The notes under the pieces: model-generated
The model's input: the letters and a program-made list of their open reading frames with translations, nothing else
Told to the model about the DNA's origin: nothing
Databases searched by the model: none
Part shown: piece after piece, positions 34,928 to 45,865 of the stretch
How positions within the stretch are numbered: the stretch's first letter is position 1
Layout: each line of letters opens with the position of its first letter
Source: Paraconiothyrium sp. Pb-2020
Lineage: Eukaryota > Ascomycota > Dothideomycetes > Pleosporales > Didymosphaeriaceae
Direction: 5' to 3'
Length of the DNA: 64,000 bases
Assembly: GCA_022419385.1 (NCBI GenBank)
Contig: JAJUBI010000002.1
Coordinates: 3,224,001 to 3,288,000, forward strand
Translations under genes and position numbers: made by a program

Positions 34928-35066
34928 TTCCGACACCGGGAATCGAACCTGCATTATTGTTAGTTTGGTTCACACTAGCTGGGAGAGGTGCCACGAACCC
35001 GGGCCACATCGGATCAACTCAACTATGAATGAGAGCGATGTATCCTAGCCACTAGACCATATCGGA
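34928..35066 (-). tRNA. tRNA-Glu (anticodon CUC) with two insertions
   Basis: Read on the minus strand, the gene is 139 nt. The acceptor stem TCCGATA pairs with TGTCGGA; the D arm is that of tRNA-Glu; the anticodon stem CATCG/CGATG encloses loop CTCTCA plus C with anticodon CTC. A 17-nt intron sits after position 37 (35013-35029), the canonical site. A second insertion of 50 nt (34949-34998) lies in the T arm and repeats GGTTCG at both ends. Removing both leaves a perfect 72-nt tRNA-Glu with T arm CCGGG-TTCGATT-CCCGG and discriminator A. The A box (TGGTCTAGTGG) is intact, and the duplication leaves an intact B box (GGTTCGATTCC) at 34939-34949. With the T-run downstream, transcription by pol III is likely. 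Whether it matures into working tRNA depends on removal of the second insertion. Confidence 0.9.
34949..34998 (-). other. 50-nt intron-like insertion in the T arm of tRNA-Glu
   Basis: In the register GTTCGTGGC...AATAATGCAG it starts with GT and ends with CAG, and it carries ACTAAC, the fungal branch-site consensus, with the branch A 11 nt before the end. Its length is typical of this genome's mRNA introns (45-65 nt). The 6-bp direct repeat GGTTCG at its borders looks like a target-site duplication. It has no obvious sequence likeness to the other introns in the window. Confidence 0.8.
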
Positions 35067-35695
35067 TGTATTGTTAGATGCAATTTCCGTGATTGTAATA
35101 TATATAGGGCAGGATAAAAAGGACATGTAATCAGACAAAATCGAAAAACCCTAGTCTGGATCTGGTGGAATATCCCACCGAAGTTAACTTGTTTGTGCGA
35201 GGTTTCATTCGCTTACGAGAGGTGGCGAACCGGCCGCTGATCGCTAACGTGTATTGGTCCCACGCACCCAAGGCATCCCTCTCAAGTGATATATGTGCAT
35301 TTCATATTCTGAACCTGAAGCCCATACCCATCGAGAATATCTGCAAGTTATGCAAAGGACCGCTCGCCAGAAGGTAACGTTTCCCACCAGCGGTGTTGAC
35401 GCAGCAGAGGCGAGCAAACAAAGCACACTTTCATGCTCTTGGCCGATAATAGAAAGCGCTCAGATAGAAATGTACTATATTGCTGATTGGGTTCAAGACT
35501 CTTCAGTAGGAAGCTGTTAGGGTCTCCTACTCTTAGAGATCGTCACACAAAAAGATGCGGTACCTAACCGTGATATATGGGAGAGCTTGGTTGCCATGTA
35601 AGACATGTCGCAAAGGACCATACAAGACGGGTAGGTATAGTCTAATTGACAGCAACAAGCACACAAGTATCATCCTCGCAAGCAACATTCCGCAC
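35067..35695. other. Intergenic, nothing recognised
   Basis: This stretch is upstream of the tRNA gene and downstream of the next minus-strand gene. Only short frames are present. Confidence 0.4.
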
Positions 35696-37968
35696 CTATC
35701 TCAGGATTTCGAACCTCCTGTCTTTCTTTGTGCTCAAACCAGCCGCCGCACCGAACCTCAGCCGGCCAATCACTTCCTCTGGCCGTTCGTCTCCTATATA
35801 TCCAGGCAGTCTGACTACGGTTCTCTTCCATTGGTCTTCCGTCTCAGACCTCGCTAACTCGTCAGAGTAAACCATTCCCATCTTCAGTATGATTTCCGAG
35901 CCCAGTTTTCCTGACCATGGCTTCATCATGACTATATAAATTGTCAACAGCAGCAGTCCCAGTAGGTGCAGGGCCATAAACAGAGACCCAACTATGATGC
36001 CCGTGTTACTGATCTCAGGTTTAGTGGTTGGGATGCCGGCATCATAATATATTCTCAGTTGATTTTCCGTGTCGTAGCCAGCTGTCGGCTGATTCAGCCA
36101 GAGCTTGTTCGCCATGAAGAGGGCATGGGATAGCGCTTCCAGCGTATCATCCAGATAGCTTTCAGTCCAGAAATATAACGTTTGAGTGACTTGCTGGATA
36201 ACCATGTGTACATCTGTCGAACCATAGTGCTCGAAGCAGGCCGCTGCAGAATTAGCCGTCCAGCTGGCCAGGGGCCTTTTGTAGACACAGTTGCCGCTGC
36301 CTATGAGCCTTCCACTACTCGAGACGGCGTCAGGAGCCAGAACAAATGCCGAAGGATTGGACATTCTAGCTCCGATGAAAGAGTACGGACCGAACAAAGC
36401 TACAGCAACTGATGCAAGTGGACCTTTGTTGTAACCACTCAGATTCATGGTAGCGTTTCCACTGTAGCTTATATTGCTACCCCTGCGATAGAGATGCGTG
36501 TCCTTGTAGTATGCAAGGCGGTTCTTCTCGACCTGGACTTTGTCATTGCTGAAAGGATCTTTATCAAGTAATGGCCCTGCTACACGGCCGTTCCGTTCGC
36601 TGGGAACCTCAAAATATCCTAAAGAGGTAGCTGACGTAATCTTCCAGTAAGTCGCGTCTCTCGAGGAGCTGCTTAGTGTCTTGTAGTATAATTCCTCGGT
36701 TATATCCTGGCGATCGCGTGTCACTGGATATGTGACACGTAGTCAGTGCATGTCAAAGCCTGAGTAGTTTGTGGCATGCGGCACTTACTGTTCCAGGGCG
36801 AGACGCGCAAGTCGTTTGTCATGCACACCTCAAAATCCACATCAGGATCGTAATAGGTATCATCTTGTACGATACTTTGCTCAACGTAGTAGTACCGGGC
36901 ATAGAAGCCACCATCGTTGGTTTCATTGCGGCACTTCTCCCGGAACTCGGCTTCGGTGATATTTGCAAATGCCACCGAGGAATTTATTTGTGGTGCAAAC
37001 TGTTGGAGTGGGAAGACACCCGAAGTGAAATTATTCACAAGAGGGACGTATGTGTGCCCTGCCTCATGCCTCCTGTCACTGCTGTATACGTACTTGCCTT
37101 CGTAAGGATCGTATGGAACTCCCCAGTTGTTGATGTCGTCATTGGCTGTGAAAGGCGACTCGAAAAGGCTCCGCAAGTTCAGAGTCCGTTGACCAAAATC
37201 GGTCCTATCTCCCCCCATTCTTGCATCATAGGTACCATTAACTAGGCCCAGCGTGTCATAGACATAGGTGTAATCAAAAGTTGAATATGGCCCTCCGCTT
37301 GTAGCAAGGACCGGTATTTGATCCACAAACGCATTTTGCAAAACTTGACCAACACTCCCTGTGCCTTTTAGCAAAGTACATATATGTCGGCGCGCTCAAG
37401 TGGTCTCACCAAACAAGGTCATGGCGAATGCGACGTACAATGGAAGGCTCCCCATAGTCTCAATTCTTCCCCATGTCCGAGGGCTCAACCACCCTGAATC
37501 AGCCAACGCCATCGATTGCCTCAATGTAAGGCTTCGTCTGAGATGACCAGCTTGCATGTATACGACGCATGCCATCGAACAAATCGCGGTAGTCATAGGA
37601 ATTGTGACAAGTGTAGCGATAGATTGAAAGATCTGTGCCACTTTTGAGTACTTCTCGCTGACGTCGTACCAGTGTTCGGGATGATGTGACACAGTTTTGA
37701 GGGATTCGTATGCTTTCTCCCCCCTAATGGGCCGCTTGCTCAGGATGCACAGTGTTATCCATGGAAAGAAGGCAAAGGTCGCATAAACGAGAAATACGAG
37801 AACCGGCCAGAGCAGAGTATGAATGTGCGTGATTGTTGGTTCTCGGGCCGTAATTGATGAGCGTGGCGACGTCGAAGTGTCGCCAACGCCATGTTTATGA
37901 GTGACGTTACGAAACTGTTCTTGGGTATGGCTGGGCAATGCCCGTAGCTCGATATCGGTTGTCTCCAT
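35696..37968 (-). CDS. Uncharacterised fungal multi-pass membrane glycoprotein
   Basis: Exons are 37968-37410, 37364-36789 and 36723-35696, with 45- and 65-nt introns, giving 720 aa. The frame joins cleanly as AMTLFGTGSVGQVLQNAF and SPWNMTRDRQD. Membrane segments lie at about residues 55-77 (LLWPVLVFLVYATFAFFPWI), 118-140 (SIATLVTIPMTTAICSMACV), 170-183 and near the C-terminus at about 620-648 (GIIVGSLFMALHLLGLLLLT). Between them is a loop of roughly 430 residues with many NxS/T sites and paired cysteines, presumably outside the cell. Three N-terminal helices, a large ectodomain, one helix and a short tail match a repeatedly found but unnamed fungal architecture. I recognise no catalytic motif. 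Receptor-like or wall-sensing roles would be guesses. Confidence 0.7.
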
Positions 37969-39625
37969 GTTGATCTTCCCTTCTCACCAATAGCAGTGGA
38001 CATGAGGACGTGAAACATATGGTCCTAGCTGGGAATGGTGTTCATGCTTTGCCCGTCGATGCCACTGTGTGGGCGCAAGGCTGCAAAAGGCGTGGGGCGA
38101 CGCGTCCATTTAATAGACACAGACCCTGGGCTCTGGAGATCCCCAGCCAGCCTGGGAATAACTATACGAATAGTCGGTACAGCCCTATGCCAACCCTTGG
38201 CAGAGCGCACTGCCACCCCTGTGTAGGGATTGTCATAGGCTAAACGGCCTGTAGGAATAGCAACCTTGTCAAAGTGAGCAGACCGGAAATTCTGGAGGAG
38301 ATTATAACAGTCCAACGAAACTGAAGGCCGATGTCGCGCGTAAGACTGCTCTTTACCCTGGCTCTCAACAGTCACCGAACTTACCACACCCCTTGCTTGC
38401 AACGAACTAGCGTATTGATCGCAATTCCGAAAACCTTATAAAATGGCAAAAGCGCGAGGCGGTCAATGAAGAATATCGCTAGTGGGCATATATTGTGGTT
38501 TAGTCAAGCAATGCATCGGATCGATGTAGTGAACAAAGGGCAGGTTGCTTTGTGAGGGGGTTAAAACTCGGTGCCCCCGATACTTTGCTGAGGTCGGCCG
38601 ACTCTATACAGGAAGCAAGAGTTGTGATATAGGTGTCTGCGCCTGTTCACCAATCTCGTGGATAGCACACGCGAGCCTGGCGTATACTTGGCATAATGGA
38701 AGAATATGCAAGCGGATTTGCTAGGCTTCTAATACGCACGTCGTACCCGCGATCGGTCAGCTGAGTGGAGCCCTCGCTAGTCAACCTACCCGGATAGGTC
38801 GGCGCTGAGAAAGATGTTCCCAGGCACGTTCACAAGGGCGGCCGGATACGACTCAGTAGGGAAGTGCTGATTGTGAGAATGTGATGGACCAATAGAAAAG
38901 GAATTCGAGGTTGCGAAGTGGAAGAGAATTCAAGTGCAACGGACCATTGCAGCTTATCGATAAGCCCATTGTTCGTTTACGCTGTCTTGACAGTGTCGCG
39001 TCGACGCAGGTGTGTTTCGTTACCATGCTTCAGAGAGGCGTCAATTCAATACTTCCTCATTCTCATAATGCCACAATGTCGGCCAGGACACCAAGTATCT
39101 TGTAGGTCGTGGTCTACTTCATCTTTGCTTAGCCTTCTAGATAGGGGTGCCGTATCCCTGCGCGAATTCCCACCTCTCACAAACCCCATCTATCCGGAAG
39201 AGCTGAAGTGTGCCATCAGAACGACTCCGCTCTGAAGCTGGTGAGTTCACTCGTACGTTGCTTGATTCGCTTAGCGTGGCCTTCGACGCCGATATATTGG
39301 TTTGACCGGAGCGCGATGGAATTGCTGGATTATCTGAACAACAGGTTCCGAACCGCTTGTGGTGTGCAACGACGTCTTTTCTCGTACGCAATATTGCCCA
39401 GGTCAATGTAGGCTTGCAAGCCTAGAAATGAGTCAGCAAGTACTCTAGGCTGTTCATATTTTCCGAGATTTCCCGACACTCCTTCTCCGATGAGGCAGGC
39501 ATGCTTCGACGTTCCCCGTACGTAAAGTAGGGTTGCGAAGTCCTTCTGGGCCACATACCATAGAAGCCTCATCAGCTCATTCAGCCACGGCCTATTGAAC
39601 GCCAACGTGATCTGCATCAACATCT
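37969..39625. other. Divergent intergenic region, nothing recognised
   Basis: This 1.66-kb stretch lies between two divergent genes. Short frames at 38911-39623 lack start context and family likeness. Promoters of both neighbours must lie here. Confidence 0.4.
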
Positions 39626-41233
39626 ATGCTGGGCATGGCGTCATTCGAAAATCTGCCCGTTGAACTTACGGAGGCGATCATAATCAGAACTCCTATTCGC
39701 GACTTAAGCAGTCTTTCCAAGACATGTAAGAGGATCCGCGCAATTGTCTTACGGGCCATGTTTCGCAGGATCGATTATCAATGGGACTCTGACGTGACTC
39801 ATGGTCCGCCTATTACTGCACTTCTTCGAACCATCCTCAACAATCCTGATCATGGAAAGGACATAAAAGAGCTGAACCTTAAAGCTGTCAACTACCGTGG
39901 CTTCCAAGCACCTGGGTTTAACGGTGATATCCTTCTCCCGACGCACACGCATCGCATTCCGGCATCTGATTGGGAGATGTTCGAAAAGGCACTGGAGACT
40001 TGTCCATGCGAAGAGAAGGGCGAATGTGATGACCCCACGACACGGGAGGGGAACTTGAATGCCGGAATTGGTATTTTGATCTCTTACTGTATACGAGTTG
40101 AGTCACTGAGTATCGATATCGAATTATTGATGCACAATCATCGGTTTCCAGCAATGCTCAGGAGCACACTCTACCGGGCTCTTGGCCCCTGTGGAAAGCA
40201 GTCCTGGTTCGAGAAATTGACTCACGTAACAATTTCTCACACTGATGCGAATCAAGGGCCCCCTCATAATAGTGAAAATCAACGAAAGTACGCTGAGAGT
40301 CTGCCGATACCCACACAAACATTCCTCCATCTGTTCTATCTACCGAATTTGAGCATGCTGGACGTTTCTTTCTTCCCGGATGTTGGTTTTTCTGAAGGCA
40401 TGCAAAACGATACGCCAAGACATACGGTGTGGCCATTTGCACAAGCACCAACGGCTTTCCAACTTACGACCCTGCGACTACGACGCTCGCCAGCACTTCC
40501 AAACACGCTCGAACTTCTTCTCGCTGGAACCCCAAACCTAAGCACACTGGAATACGATCTGTTTATCCCTACGGACAAAGCGCCGCTGTGTTTGATGGCA
40601 CTTAGGCAAGCTTTGGATTACGTGCGTCGGTCCCTGAAGATCCTGGTGATACAAGTCGAGCTTTTTGGTGACACCGATAATGGTTTCGGCGGTATGGTCA
40701 TTTCATCTGACGAGGTGAGCAAGGTTTGCGTCAATGCTCTAGGGCAGCTTCGCGACTTCCCCGCGCTCGTCTCGCTCGAAACTTCATTTGCTGTACTATA
40801 TGGTCAACTCGTAGATCTCCACATCCATTCTCTTGGGGGCTTGCTACCTCCGAACCTGCAACGGCTTGTCATCAACGATGATCTTTGGGCAGCCTCATCG
40901 AACTTTCCTTGGAACGAGCTTATGGTGCTCTCAATCTTAAGATGCTTCTTGATGGGGCAGACGTTGGCTGCCGAAAGGCCGGGTGACCCGTCCGCAAACA
41001 TAAATCTGAGCTGGGCCACGATTAAGGAGCCTGAATGGAGAAGAGCTACACCCCGACTTTCGGGGTTTGTCCTGGATTTTAATAAACGTGGGTGGATAGA
41101 GAACGGTGTTCTCCGCTGTCCTGTCCAGAGAAGATCATTGGAGCAGGCTTGCGAAGATCAAGGAATCGCATGCGAAATCAAACACGACACCTTTGATTCG
41201 GAGGATGTTCCATATTGCGAGGACCAGACCTAG
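39626..41233 (+). CDS. F-box protein
   Basis: One exon of 535 aa. An F-box occupies about residues 5-45 (FENLPVELTEAIIIRTPIRD, LSSLSKTCKRIR), which should bind Skp1 in an SCF ubiquitin ligase. The rest has loosely spaced leucine-rich pieces (ITALLRTILNNPDHGKDIKE, LPNLSMLDVSFFPDV, LTTLRLRRSPALPNTLELLL, LPPNLQRLVIND) that would form the substrate-binding part. This is the common layout of fungus-specific F-box proteins, which are numerous and diverse. The substrate is unknown. The first ATG gives MLGMASFENLP; the fourth codon is a second possible start. It converges with the DOMON-b561 gene. Confidence 0.82.
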   Translation: MLGMASFENLPVELTEAIIIRTPIRDLSSLSKTCKRIRAIVLRAMFRRIDYQWDSDVTHGPPITALLRTILNNPDHGKDIKELNLKAVNYRGFQAPGFNGDILLPTHTHRIPASDWEMFEKALETCPCEEKGECDDPTTREGNLNAGIGILISYCIRVESLSIDIELLMHNHRFPAMLRSTLYRALGPCGKQSWFEKLTHVTISHTDANQGPPHNSENQRKYAESLPIPTQTFLHLFYLPNLSMLDVSFFPDVGFSEGMQNDTPRHTVWPFAQAPTAFQLTTLRLRRSPALPNTLELLLAGTPNLSTLEYDLFIPTDKAPLCLMALRQALDYVRRSLKILVIQVELFGDTDNGFGGMVISSDEVSKVCVNALGQLRDFPALVSLETSFAVLYGQLVDLHIHSLGGLLPPNLQRLVINDDLWAASSNFPWNELMVLSILRCFLMGQTLAAERPGDPSANINLSWATIKEPEWRRATPRLSGFVLDFNKRGWIENGVLRCPVQRRSLEQACEDQGIACEIKHDTFDSEDVPYCEDQT

Positions 41234-41544
41234 GATGAAGCGTCGGAGAAATATCCCTAGGCGATCAGCACACTCACACTCGTGAAACATGAGCAAGTAT
41301 CTCGTAAGCCTGCTCTGCGCTTGTTATATGCTATCTTGAGCCGCAGTGGATTACATTAAACATTCTGAGCAAATTACAGTAGTACCACATGCCCAATCGA
41401 AAATACTTGACAGGACATACATATCACTGCAGGAGCCAAACTGTATGATATACCATATCAACCTGTAGCCAGTTAAGACATATATCACGGGTCTACCTTG
41501 CCCAGATTCTTCTAAAAGAACCATCTCTCTTTCCCGACCTCCTT
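41234..41544. other. Convergent spacer
   Basis: This 311-bp spacer between convergent stops holds 3' untranslated sequence. Nothing else is seen. Confidence 0.4.
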
Positions 41545-42853
41545 TCAACCATGCTTTGGAATCTCTGTTATCACCCGCACCTGCAGATTGGTATCCTCTA
41601 TAGACACCCCGGACTCTAGCGCCGAAGTTGCTTCCTTCATCTGCCTCTTGCGGCGCCACTCCCCAACAAGGCTGCTGGTAACGTACGCGATCCACATCAA
41701 CGCGGAACAGACCGTGTACAAAACTACCTTCCAACTTCCGTTCCCTCGATTCCGGAGCTGGAGTCCAAAGCCCCCGTTGATCATTGCCAGAGTAATGCAC
41801 GATCTTCCCGTCCACAAATGAACGTAACTCCATGTTGTCCTCGAGATGTACTTCTTGAACATCAAATGGTGTATGTACCCGCTCGCAGCCTGGGTGAGAA
41901 AAAGGCCGTATATAGCCAAGCCAATGATGGCATGCTTGTTCCTGATCCACGAGTGATAGGGACTGAGACCGAGTTCAACGCCTAGTCCGACAGCTACTGT
42001 ATACAGGCAAAGACCGAAGATTTGAAGAAAGGCATGCACCAGGAGGACCTTACGGAAGGAACAGGACCGGATTAAGATGCCACCGAGTGGGAAGATGACA
42101 GCCCAGGCCGTGCATGCTAGGATGCCATGCGCCATAGCCATGCGTACGGTTCGCGCCGGAGGACCTCGAGAAGCGCTGTGGTCGCCATTCGGGGCCCAGC
42201 GACTAGCTAATGGGACGGGGGCGGGTCTGAGCTGAGTCCATAGACTACCAGGAAAAGAGTCGAAAGACACGGTACCAAATGCAAGCTCGTGTCCGGAGAG
42301 ATTGGCCGCCCGATACGTCCAATCCCAGGCCTCGATCGGAGCGGTTATTTCCATGGATCCGCCGCTCCTCTGATCGCACGTTGAGCCTGTCGTATATCAG
42401 CGCCAGCGCCCACAGGATTCGCCATTCTGCTCTTACATCGCATCTTTGCGTTCGCCTTGCCGTCGCTCAAACCGCAGCCAGGCAGCCTCTCTATTGCAGC
42501 GACGTAGTAGCCTCGCATATCGTTCACGGAAAATCGAGTAATCTCAACGTTTGAATTCTCTGGGTTCAAAGTGACGTGAAAGTGGTCCTGCTCGCGGCTC
42601 AACCAGTTGCTGTGAGTGAGCGTGATACTTGCGTATGTCGTCGGTCCGGTGATGGAGAGAAAGATGTCGCCAGTCGCAGAAGCAAGGGTCAAGTCTGGGA
42701 TCTCGAGGCTGAAGCACAGGTCTGGAACCGGGCATTTGGTCGAGGCGGTAGCAAGTGCAGTCGATGCTGTTGGGAGTCAGGGCATGCAATGCTACATATG
42801 GGAAGGTGCGCACCGAAAGCTGCAATTGCAGCTGCAACAGGTATCCAAGCCAT
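41545..42853 (-). CDS. DOMON-cytochrome b561 membrane protein
   Basis: This is a transmembrane electron carrier with an extracellular haem-binding DOMON domain and a b561 core, probably moving electrons across the plasma membrane (ferric or quinone reduction). Exons are 42853-42814, 42766-42437 and 42386-41545, with 47- and 50-nt introns, giving 403 aa. Splicing produces the signal peptide MAWIPVAAAIAAFASTALA and, at the second join, AKMRCSTCDQRSGGSMEITAP, both unreadable without splicing. DOMON covers about 25-165 (CFSLEIPDLTLASATGDIFL, ITAPIEAWDWTYRA). The b561 part has about five helices (MAHGILACTAWAVIFPLGGI, VLLVHAFLQIFGLCLYTVAV, HAIIGLAIYGLFLTQAASGY, VHLWTGRSCITLAMINGGFG, VVLYTVCSALMWIAYVTSSL). 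The His residues in the MAHG, LLVHAF, NKHAI and VHLW contexts are the expected haem ligands. Confidence 0.88.
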
Positions 42854-43771
42854 GTAAATTTAGATATAGTGCGGGCGAAGTCTTGGGGGCGCTTTCTGAG
42901 GAGATGGTCCCCGGTGGTCGCGGTGTTCATGCGTGGGAGGTCAACAATTCAGTGACACGTGCGTCAGGCCGCTGGCACCCAAGTGAAGGCGAGTCAGAGC
43001 TTCGAGTAACTCGAACACGGTGAGTAGCTGGGGAAACACGAGAAAATATCTTGCTCTACGGCGACACCAGTGAACGTTTGCATGCGAGGATCAAGAAGCG
43101 GTTGCCGGTTCATATCCCGTAACGGCGCATGGTTCTGGAGACGCTATCGATTGCCTGCGACCAGATGCAGATGATGCTTCCTTCACACGGGCGTTTACCG
43201 CACGGGCTGGCAGCAAACAGCGAATGAAGAGGTCTGGTGCAAGACACTCGTGCGTAGAATGCGGCCCTTGATCCTGTGTAACAGAGGGCCTGGCGGGCTA
43301 GACCTAGAGTGAGAGCGTCATCGTCTGCGGAATCTGCGGGCATGTAGACTTTCAGGCACGTCCAGGTCACGTAGTAGAGCCTCGAAGTCTACAATGCATC
43401 TGTGTTTGTCTACGGCGCTAGACAGTTTCGTGCCGTGTCACTGCCGTTTGCGTGCCTCTACCGTTTGCGAACCACGCACGATTCGGAGCCGTCGGTATCT
43501 CGCGACGCGTTCCTCCACCATTGCCTTGAAATGCAAGAGCAATATGTGCATCATCACCATGGAAACATGTGCACTGGGAAAGTGAGGTGCGTCCATATCG
43601 ATGACCGACGAATATGGCGTCACTATGTTCACGCCGCGGCCTGATATTACGCGGGCCCTCGAATCCGTAGCCCTGCGCAGTGGTGCCGCCCATCTGCAAG
43701 CAAATAAGTCTCAGTTACTTCACACGAGATAGCTAATATGGCAAGCAATATGCGGGGCCACCGCTGCCATG
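42854..43771. other. Intergenic, nothing recognised
   Basis: This stretch is upstream of the DOMON-b561 gene and downstream of the amidase gene. Short frames on both strands have no family likeness. Confidence 0.4.
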
Positions 43772-45865
43772 TTACTCCAACCACAATAAACTGGCTTTAG
43801 GCAAGGCGCTGGGTGCCCGTGCAACGACAATGACCATGGTCGGCCGTGGTTTCAGAGGTTTCAGATCCCATCCCAGAGTCTCCTGTTTGAGACCGATTGG
43901 GAGGCTCTTGCTTCCAATCTCGACCAGCCACTGTCCAAGCTCACTCATTGTTTGACCCCAGCATTTGGTGCCATTCACCCATACCTCGAGCATTACTGTC
44001 TCCACCACCGCCCCGTATGCTTGTAGTGCTATCTGTATTTGTATACCGTGGTCTTCATCGCCCAGGATCTTTTCTGCCGAGGCTGTCAACTGCAACACTG
44101 CCATGTTTTCCTTCGGTAGTGTTCTCCAAGGTCCCATCACCATGTCACTTTCCAACGGTGGTGTTAATGGCGGCGGGATGCGCGCCTTACTCCGTTGCTC
44201 ATACGCATACGCATACATCAACAGCTTCTCGTCTTCGTACGCTTTCCCAGCGAACGTCAGATTAACAGGCATCTGCTTCCCCTGCATGACACCCATTGGT
44301 ACGCTCACAGTTGGTACACCAAGATGCCGCAATGCGCGGTTACCGTTGGAATACTTCACGCCGTTTTGTAGACTGTGTCGTGCACTTTCGAGCTCGGACT
44401 CTAGATCCGCCAGCCCGACGTCGCCTTGCGAAGGGAAGGCGACGCAGTCTAGCCCCAGGTCAGTCATCCAGTCCTCGAGATCGCGTTTTCGTTGCGCTTC
44501 AAGTGCAGGAAGCACCTGCTCTAGGCCCGGAAACTTTGTGATGGGAACGTCCTTGAGTTCAGCTTCGAAGGATGGAAGTGCGGAGTAGTGCACCCAGTTA
44601 CGCACTTCCAGCCACGTATCCGGCAAATAGTCCTTTGGTTTTGGAAACAACAAAAGTGGATCAACATCTGCTAAGCTCTTTATTCTTGGATCTTGGTTCT
44701 GAGCCAAAAAATCAGACCAGGCTTTGGCTATCAGCGTACTACGCTCTACGAGATTCCAATCCGATGGCGCCCCGAGAACATTGTTCATCTCGCCGGATTT
44801 GGAGTCATTCTCATAATTTGTGACAATGGGAAAGTCGGTGTAGATGATTTCGGCGCCACAATCCGAAAGTTGTGCTGCTGCTATATTCCACAAGGAGATG
44901 ACTTCCATGCTGACCACGGTGGGCTTAGCATGGGGTTCGGCATCTTGTCCACCAACGTACATTTTAGGGACACCGATTCGTTTGCCTTGCAGGGCTTTGG
45001 TTTGTGCTAGGGTTTGGTAATCTGGTTTTTGCGGCATTGGTAGGTTTACAATTGTCTGCTCCCGCCAAAAGTCTCCTTTCTTTTCTTCTTGTGGGGTGCC
45101 GATAACGTCTAGTATGGCAAGCATGTCCTCCACTGATCTTGCGAGCGGTACCGCAACGTCGCAAGTCACATATAGCGGCCACAAGCCGCAGCATGACAGT
45201 ACACCTTTGCTAGGCGTATAGACCACCAGCCCATTGTTGCTCCCCGGTGAACGTCCAGAAGACACGGTTTCAGATCCTAACCCAAATACGCCCATACTCG
45301 ACGCTATTGAGACTGCCGCGCCGCTCGAAGAGCCTGATGAGAAAGCTGCTGGAAGATACTTCCGATTATACGGGCTCTCCGGACGCCCATACAGACCGCG
45401 CTGCATACCTCCTGCAGCCATTGGGGGCATGCTTGTCTTTCCGATCAGTATTGCGCCTGCATCCCTCAACTGCTTCGCAAGGCCGGAGTCTTCGTTGGAC
45501 AGTAAGCCTGCTAGAGCGGGTGAGCCATTTGTGACTGTGAGACCAGCGACTTTGTAGCTGTCTTTGATGGTATAGGGAATCCCTTCCAGCGGGCGTGCTG
45601 GGTGTCCTGCTGCGCGACGCGCATCTGAGGCAGCTGCTTCTTCGAAGACATTTGAGTTAAAGACGGTGAAAGCATTGAAACAGTCGAGGATATCGTAGGT
45701 AGCGATGCGATTGAGATAGCTGATTACCAAATCGACGCTGTTTATATGGCTTGTGGAAAGTGCTTCTTTGTGCTGAGCGATGCTCGCTTCGACTATATTG
45801 AATCCTTGTAATGCCTGCAAAGGATGAGTGTGAAGAAATATATTAGAATCTCATGCTCTTACCAT
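43772..45865 (-). CDS. Amidase signature family protein
   Basis: This is a hydrolase of carboxylic amides with the Ser-cisSer-Lys triad. The coding parts are the ATG alone at 45865-45863, a 48-nt intron, and 45814-43772, giving 681 aa. The triad is visible as Lys85 (TIKDSYKV), a serine in the SSGSSSGAA loop near residue 164, and the nucleophile near residue 187 (GSETVSSGR, aligning with the family's GTDxGGSxR). The N-terminal two thirds is the amidase core. The last about 130 residues (after MVMGPWRTLPKENMAVLQLT) are an extension with little catalytic character. No signal peptide, so probably cytosolic. The start is the only sensible ATG: the main exon opens right after a TTTGCAG acceptor and has no early Met, and the ATG lies directly at a GTAAGA donor. 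Confidence 0.88.
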
